Below, in pieces: positions 13,374 through 17,375 of a stretch of DNA of 17,375 nucleotides; the first letter of the stretch is position 1, and every line of letters begins with the position of its first letter. Source of the DNA: JBBKWH01 sp037968855 (GTDB taxonomy: Bacteria > Pseudomonadota > Gammaproteobacteria > Pseudomonadales > Moraxellaceae). A program made the translations under genes and the position numbers. A model generated the notes under the pieces. That model made no database searches. It worked only from the letters and a program-made list of their open reading frames with translations, and was not told the origin of the DNA. The stretch covers positions 1 to 17,375 of the forward strand of contig JBBKWH010000114.1 in NCBI GenBank assembly GCA_037968855.1, written 5' to 3'.

Positions 13374-14792
13374 ATGATCGACCTCAAGCCGTCCCGCAAT
13401 TTTTTGGAAGATCTGCGCGACAACGAAATAGCTGCTCTATGGATGCTCGCGGGATCGCGACGTGCCTTTGGCCGCGTCACGCCTACAGCAATTCAATTTA
13501 TGTTTTTGGCTGTTTTGGCCGCCTTAGCCAACACACTGTATAGCTGGCTGAGTGTGAGCGGTGTGGGTCATTTTAATTTGCAAGGGTTGGTCAGCTATTT
13601 GCTTTGGCCGTTTATTGCGCTGATTACCGGTATTTTTTTGGCCCAGCGGCATGAGCTGGGTCGTTTGATGTTGGTGCCAGCGATTTTGTGGCTAGCCGCA
13701 GATATTAACGTCGCGCTGTTACAAAGCTTGTTGCAATATCTGGGGCAGCTTGATCGTTTGCCGGATGCGCTGTATCCGGTTATGCCGACGGTGTTTTTGG
13801 TGTTGTTTTTGTGGCAGACCGTCTCGGTGATGTGGATTTTTGCCCGTCAATTGCATTGGCCGTGGTGGGAACAGGGCTTGATTTTGGCCGGTACCATTAT
13901 GGTGCTGACCATTTGGCAAAGCGCCTTAGACAGCCAGCCGATCTGGAAGGTTGACGAGCAGCGCGCGACATTGCCAGAAGCAGCGTTGTATGCGCAGCCA
14001 CGATTATTGGACGATGTGCTGAGCCAGATGCAGCAAGGCATTTTGGGCCAGACCGATTGGTACTTTGTTGGCCTTGCCGGTGCAGGCTATCAAGATGTGT
14101 TTAAGTTTGAGGTCGAGCAGGTGCAACGCCAGTTTGACACGCGCTTTGGCACGCTAGGCCGTTCGGTTGGCTTGATTAATAATCAAAGTACCCAGATCAG
14201 CTTGCCCATGGCTACGCGAACCAGTCTAGAGCGCAGTCTGGCACGGGTTGGTCAGCAGATGAACCCTGACGAAGATGTGCTGTTTTTGTTTATGACTTCG
14301 CATGGTGGGCCTGAAGTGTTTGAGATGGCCAATGATCCCTTGGCGCTTGATCCAATTGATCCCACTTGGCTGCGTGAAGCGTTGGATCGCTCCAAGATCC
14401 GTTGGCGCGTCTTGGTGATCTCGGCCTGTTATTCCGGTAGCTTTGTGCCTGCACTACGCTCGCCCAATACTGTCATTATTACTGCATCTGCTGCCGACAA
14501 AACCTCGTTTGGCTGTACCAATGCTGAGGATTACACGTATTTTGGTCGGGCGTTTTTTGCTGAGGCCATGCGTAGCCAAAACTCTTTGGTTGCTGCCTTT
14601 GCCACAGCCAAAGCCAAGATTCATGCTCTAGAGCGTAGACAGGGCTACGAGCCATCTGAGCCACAAATGGTGGTTGGGCAAAACATAGCCTTAATGCTGC
14701 CCCGTTTTGAAAGTCGTTTGTTTCCGCCGCCTGTGGCCAGTATTCCTGCCACAGCACCCCCGTCTGAGTTGATTCAAGGAGCGTTTCAATGA
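13374..14792 (+). CDS. Membrane-anchored C13 (legumain-like) cysteine peptidase
   Basis: A 472-residue protein with five hydrophobic segments (about 39-59, 72-90, 98-120, 136-156, 168-185) followed by a caspase-fold C13 domain (about 222-440). The catalytic His310 lies in LFMTSHGGP and Cys352 in VISACYSGSF. Other family landmarks are WYFVGLAGAGYQDVF (229-243), GRSVGLINN (262-270), LPMATRTSLE, TASAADKTSFGCTNAEDYTYFGRAFF and SEPQMVVG. The tail (451-464) is Pro-rich. Family members cleave peptide bonds, but bacterial substrates are unknown. With five helices the domain would sit on the opposite side of the inner membrane from the N-terminus, probably the periplasm if the N-terminus is inside. 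ATG 13374 is preferred over GTG 13362, since GTGGA there can act as ribosome site. Its stop overlaps the adhC start (ATGA), and a strong AAGGAG for adhC lies inside it. Confidence 0.92.
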   Translation: MIDLKPSRNFLEDLRDNEIAALWMLAGSRRAFGRVTPTAIQFMFLAVLAALANTLYSWLSVSGVGHFNLQGLVSYLLWPFIALITGIFLAQRHELGRLMLVPAILWLAADINVALLQSLLQYLGQLDRLPDALYPVMPTVFLVLFLWQTVSVMWIFARQLHWPWWEQGLILAGTIMVLTIWQSALDSQPIWKVDEQRATLPEAALYAQPRLLDDVLSQMQQGILGQTDWYFVGLAGAGYQDVFKFEVEQVQRQFDTRFGTLGRSVGLINNQSTQISLPMATRTSLERSLARVGQQMNPDEDVLFLFMTSHGGPEVFEMANDPLALDPIDPTWLREALDRSKIRWRVLVISACYSGSFVPALRSPNTVIITASAADKTSFGCTNAEDYTYFGRAFFAEAMRSQNSLVAAFATAKAKIHALERRQGYEPSEPQMVVGQNIALMLPRFESRLFPPPVASIPATAPPSELIQGAFQ

Positions 14793-15907
14793 GCCATTCC
14801 ATTAAAACCCGTGCGGCGATTGCATGGGCTGCCGGTCAGCCATTGTCGATTCATGAGGTAGATTTGGCCCCGCCACGTGCAGGCGAAGTGCTGGTCGAAG
14901 TTAAAGCCACAGGCATTTGTCATACTGATTACTACACCTTGTCTGGTGCTGACCCTGAAGGACGCTTTCCAGCAATTTTGGGACATGAAGGTGCGGGTGT
15001 TGTGCTTGAGGTGGGTGAGGGTGTTAAGAGCTTAAAAGCCGGTGATCATGTGATCCCGCTGTATACGCCAGAATGCCGTCAGTGCAAGTTTTGTCTGTCG
15101 CAAAAAACCAATTTATGCCAAGCGATTCGCACCACGCAGGGCCAAGGCTTAATGCCAGACGGCACCTCGCGCTTTAGCTTGGACGGTCAACCAATTTTGC
15201 ACTATATGGGCACCTCGACCTTTGCCAATCACATTGTGGTACCCGAGATTGCACTAGCCAAAATTCGTGAAGATGCCCCGTTTGATAAGGTCTGTTATAT
15301 CGGCTGCGGTGTGACCACGGGCGTGGGTGCGGTATTGTTTACTGCCAAAGTTGAAGCGGGCGCGAATGTGGTGGTGTTTGGCTTGGGCGGTATTGGCCTA
15401 AACGTCATCCAAGGGGCCAAGATGGTTGGCGCTGGCAAAATCATTGGCGTGGACATTAATCCAGAGCGCCAAGCAATGGCGCGCAAATTTGGCATGACCC
15501 ATTTTATTAATCCGCGTGAAGTCGAAAACGTGGTCGATACCATCATTCAATTGACCGATGGTGGTGCGGATTATTCCTTTGAATGTATTGGCAATACTCA
15601 AGTGATGCGCCAAGCCTTGGAGTGTTGCCATAAAGGTTGGGGCCGTTCGATCATTATTGGTGTGGCCGAAGCCGGTGCTGAGATTTCCACTCGTCCGTTC
15701 CAGTTGGTGACCGGTCGTCATTGGGAAGGCTCGGCCTTTGGTGGTGCGCGTGGTCGTACCGATGTGCCCAAAATTGTCGATTGGTATATGGAAGGCAAGC
15801 TAAATATTGACGACTTGATTACCCATCATTTGACCTTAGATGAGATCAATAAGGGCTTTGATCTGATGAGGTCGGGTGAGTCGATTCGCTCGGTAGTGGT
15901 GTACTGA
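14789..15907 (+). CDS. adhC: S-(hydroxymethyl)glutathione dehydrogenase / class III alcohol dehydrogenase
   Basis: This zinc enzyme oxidises S-hydroxymethylglutathione (formaldehyde plus glutathione) to S-formylglutathione with NAD+, and can also reduce S-nitrosoglutathione. The 372-residue product is complete. Catalytic zinc ligands are Cys44 (GICHTD), His66-Glu67 (LGHEGAG) and Cys173. Structural zinc ligands are Cys96, Cys99, Cys102 and Cys110. Arg114, followed by TTQGQGLMPDGTSRF, is diagnostic of the class III/formaldehyde group. The Rossmann motif GLGGIGLNV (198-206) and Asp222 select NAD. AAGGAG at 14776-14781 lies 7 bp before the ATG, which overlaps the C13 peptidase stop by four bases. 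Its own stop overlaps the fghA start by one base. The frmA/adhC naming varies between genera. No FrmR-type regulator gene is next to it. Confidence 0.97.
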   Translation: MSHSIKTRAAIAWAAGQPLSIHEVDLAPPRAGEVLVEVKATGICHTDYYTLSGADPEGRFPAILGHEGAGVVLEVGEGVKSLKAGDHVIPLYTPECRQCKFCLSQKTNLCQAIRTTQGQGLMPDGTSRFSLDGQPILHYMGTSTFANHIVVPEIALAKIREDAPFDKVCYIGCGVTTGVGAVLFTAKVEAGANVVVFGLGGIGLNVIQGAKMVGAGKIIGVDINPERQAMARKFGMTHFINPREVENVVDTIIQLTDGGADYSFECIGNTQVMRQALECCHKGWGRSIIIGVAEAGAEISTRPFQLVTGRHWEGSAFGGARGRTDVPKIVDWYMEGKLNIDDLITHHLTLDEINKGFDLMRSGESIRSVVVY

Positions 15908-16746
15908 TGAATATCACCAGCCAAAACCGTTGCTTTAACGGTGAGCAGCGCATCTACCAGCACGATTCCACCGCGTTGGGTGTGCCGATGACGTTTGGCG
16001 TGTATCTGCCGCCACAAGCCTTGGCAGGTGAGACCTGTCCGGCAGTGATCTATTTGGCCGGTTTAACCTGCACCGAAGAAACCTTTGCCATTAAAGCGCA
16101 TGCCCAGCAACAGGCCGCCGAGTTAGGCTTGATCTTGGTTTCGCCAGATACCAGCCCGCGTGGTGATGACGTGGCCAAAGGCGACCATTGGGATATTGGT
16201 CAAGGTGCAGGCTTTTATGTCGATGCCACCCAAGCACCGTGGGCACAGCATTATCAGATGGAATCGTATATCTGCGATGAGCTATATACGCTGATTCAGC
16301 AGCACTTTAAGGTCGGTAAAGTCGGTCTGATGGGTCATTCGATGGGCGGACATGGTGCGCTGACTTTGGCCTTTCGGCATCCTGACAAGTTTGCTTCGGT
16401 GTCGGCGATTGCACCGATTGCTGCACCGATTGATTGTGCGTGGGGACAAAAAGCCTTTAGCACTTATCTGGGCGATGACCAAATCGAATGGGCCAACCAC
16501 GACGCCAGCCGTTTGGTTGTGGCGCAGTCTGCATTGAATGGCCCATTGTTTGATGAAGTCTTGGTCGATCAAGGCATGCAGGATCAGTTTTTAAACCAAC
16601 TCGGTACAGATGCGTTTGAGGCGGCGTGTCAGCAGGCTGGCCAAGCGCTGCGTCTGCGTCGTCACGAGGGCTATGCTCATGGTTACTATTTTATCCAAAC
16701 GGTGATCGGTGATCATTTGCAGCATCATGCGGATCGTTTGGGTTAA
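15907..16746 (+). CDS. fghA: S-formylglutathione hydrolase FghA
   Basis: This cytoplasmic esterase-D-type serine hydrolase releases formate and glutathione from S-formylglutathione, the step after AdhC. The 279-residue product has an alpha/beta-hydrolase fold: LAGLTCTEETF (50-60, oxyanion region), SPDTSPRGDDV, and the nucleophile elbow GHSMGGHG (143-150) with Ser145. Asp221 in LVDQGMQDQF and His258 in GYAHGYYFI complete the triad. The last motif normally reads GYDHSYYFI, so both residues flanking the His differ here, but the His is kept. The ATG shares a base with the adhC stop (TGATG), so translation is coupled. Length is normal. Confidence 0.96.
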   Translation: MNITSQNRCFNGEQRIYQHDSTALGVPMTFGVYLPPQALAGETCPAVIYLAGLTCTEETFAIKAHAQQQAAELGLILVSPDTSPRGDDVAKGDHWDIGQGAGFYVDATQAPWAQHYQMESYICDELYTLIQQHFKVGKVGLMGHSMGGHGALTLAFRHPDKFASVSAIAPIAAPIDCAWGQKAFSTYLGDDQIEWANHDASRLVVAQSALNGPLFDEVLVDQGMQDQFLNQLGTDAFEAACQQAGQALRLRRHEGYAHGYYFIQTVIGDHLQHHADRLG

Positions 16747-16800
16747 ATTGAGCAGTCGATTCACGTCACAATTGATCTTAGCCTTCCATCACAACGATCT

Positions 16801-16833
16801 ATCAGGGCATCGTGCTAGTGTTGATGCCCCTGT
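16801..16833. other. Imperfect inverted repeat downstream of fghA
   Basis: GGGCATC (16805-16811) and GATGCCC (16823-16829) form a perfect 7-bp stem, extendable by CA/TG with one bulged C, around an 11-base loop. No T-run follows, so it is not a clear Rho-independent terminator. It could be an operator for the next gene or a transcript-end stem. The remaining gap (16747-16877) shows no convincing promoter. Confidence 0.45.
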
Positions 16834-16877
16834 TATGAGTATGATCAGCTTTCTTTAAGCCATTTAATTTTACTAAA

Positions 16878-17375
16878 ATGACTGATGATAAACAAAATCC
16901 ATCCGCTACTTCGTCATCGTCTACCGTCGATCCTATGCTTAGCGATGCGCCATTGAGCCACATCTCACTGGACAAGCCTCATCCGGAGGCGGTGATAGAT
17001 CTGACACCCCCACAGATGGAACCAACTGGCCCATTTAGTAGCCCACCGCCTGATCCATCGGCTAGTCCATTTGCGCAACCCGCAAGCGCACCACCACCGC
17101 TGCCTGAAACTCTGGGACAGGTGAGTCGGTTTCAATTTATTGGTAATGCGTCGGACTATTTTGGTATCTGGTTTGTCAATGTGTTGCTGACCATCATTAC
17201 CCTGAGCTTGTATGCGCCTTGGGCCAAGGTACGGCGCTTGCGCTATTTTTATACCCATACGGTGCTGGCTAAGTCGCGTTTTGAGTTTACCGGTCAGGCC
17301 AAAAATATTTTTTTGGGCCGCTTATTAGCTTTGGCTGTATACGGATTGATCTCATCCGGTAACTTTGTGGGTGAG
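16878..17375 (+). CDS. DUF898 (YjgN-like) membrane protein, 3' truncated by window edge
   Basis: ATG 16878 opens a frame with no stop to the window end (166 residues seen). Residues 1-80 are Pro/Ser/Asp-rich and probably disordered and cytoplasmic. From 84 the DUF898/YjgN family pattern begins: RFQFIGNASDYFGIWFVNVL (84-103), the first hydrophobic helix with LTIITLSLYAPWAKVRRLRYFY (104-125), then FEFTGQAKNIFLGRLLALAVYGLI (135-158). The IW-x-VN and APWAKVR-x-RYF motifs are highly characteristic. Family members are inner-membrane proteins of unknown function. No clear ribosome site precedes the ATG, and the later in-frame ATGs (codons 20 and 47) would also stay upstream of the domain. The Pro-rich lead-in looks longer than in YjgN of E. 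coli as I remember it. The remainder lies beyond the window. Confidence 0.88.
   Translation, partial: MTDDKQNPSATSSSSTVDPMLSDAPLSHISLDKPHPEAVIDLTPPQMEPTGPFSSPPPDPSASPFAQPASAPPPLPETLGQVSRFQFIGNASDYFGIWFVNVLLTIITLSLYAPWAKVRRLRYFYTHTVLAKSRFEFTGQAKNIFLGRLLALAVYGLISSGNFVGE

Noticed and set aside
16821..16845. Promoter for the DUF898 gene (TTGATG with TATGAT)
   Set aside because: The spacing is 13 bp, too short for a sigma-70 promoter.

Overview
The window is about 17.4 kb of dense, single-copy bacterial chromosome of moderate GC. It fits a gammaproteobacterium, most likely of the Moraxellaceae. The reasons are a lipoprotein pair resembling the Acinetobacter putative pilus proteins FilE/FilF, the gammaproteobacterial rRNA methyltransferase RsmJ, and BioC/BioD, TsaB, UppP and AdhC/FghA of proteobacterial type. 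Genus is inferred from remembered family features, not from a search. No RNA genes, CRISPR arrays, insertion sequences or phage genes are visible. No gene-free stretch exceeds 300 bases.

Layout. 1-2806: the 3' part of a FilE-like gene, entering through an in-frame 9-bp minisatellite that encodes Pro-Ala-Thr repeats, then a FilF-like lipoprotein and a strong terminator. 2821-4658: two divergent NUDIX hydrolases, one with a zinc ribbon (minus) and one CoA-pyrophosphatase-like (plus), then a gamma-class carbonic anhydrase. 4763-7805: three alpha-helical proteins. These are an unrecognised coiled-coil protein, a TelA-like protein that looks like a diverged shortened paralogue, and full-length TelA. 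The gap between the first two holds two hairpins. 7993-9175 (minus): mobA, carrying a CAA microsatellite/poly-Gln insert, and a small three-helix membrane protein.

9266-13260 (plus): tsaB (tRNA t6A), uppP (undecaprenyl-PP phosphatase), rsmJ, bioC and bioD; uppP to bioD is tightly packed. 13374-16746: a membrane-anchored C13 (legumain-like, caspase-fold) peptidase whose stop overlaps the start of adhC, which in turn overlaps fghA. This is a three-gene translationally coupled unit joining a cysteine peptidase to glutathione-dependent formaldehyde detoxification. 16878-end: the start of a DUF898/YjgN-family membrane protein with a Pro-rich N-terminal extension, cut by the window edge.

Most of the window is housekeeping. 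The parts deserving a second look are the TelA paralogue cluster, the C13 peptidase-formaldehyde coupling, and two in-frame coding repeats (PAT minisatellite and MobA poly-Q) that could vary in length between strains.
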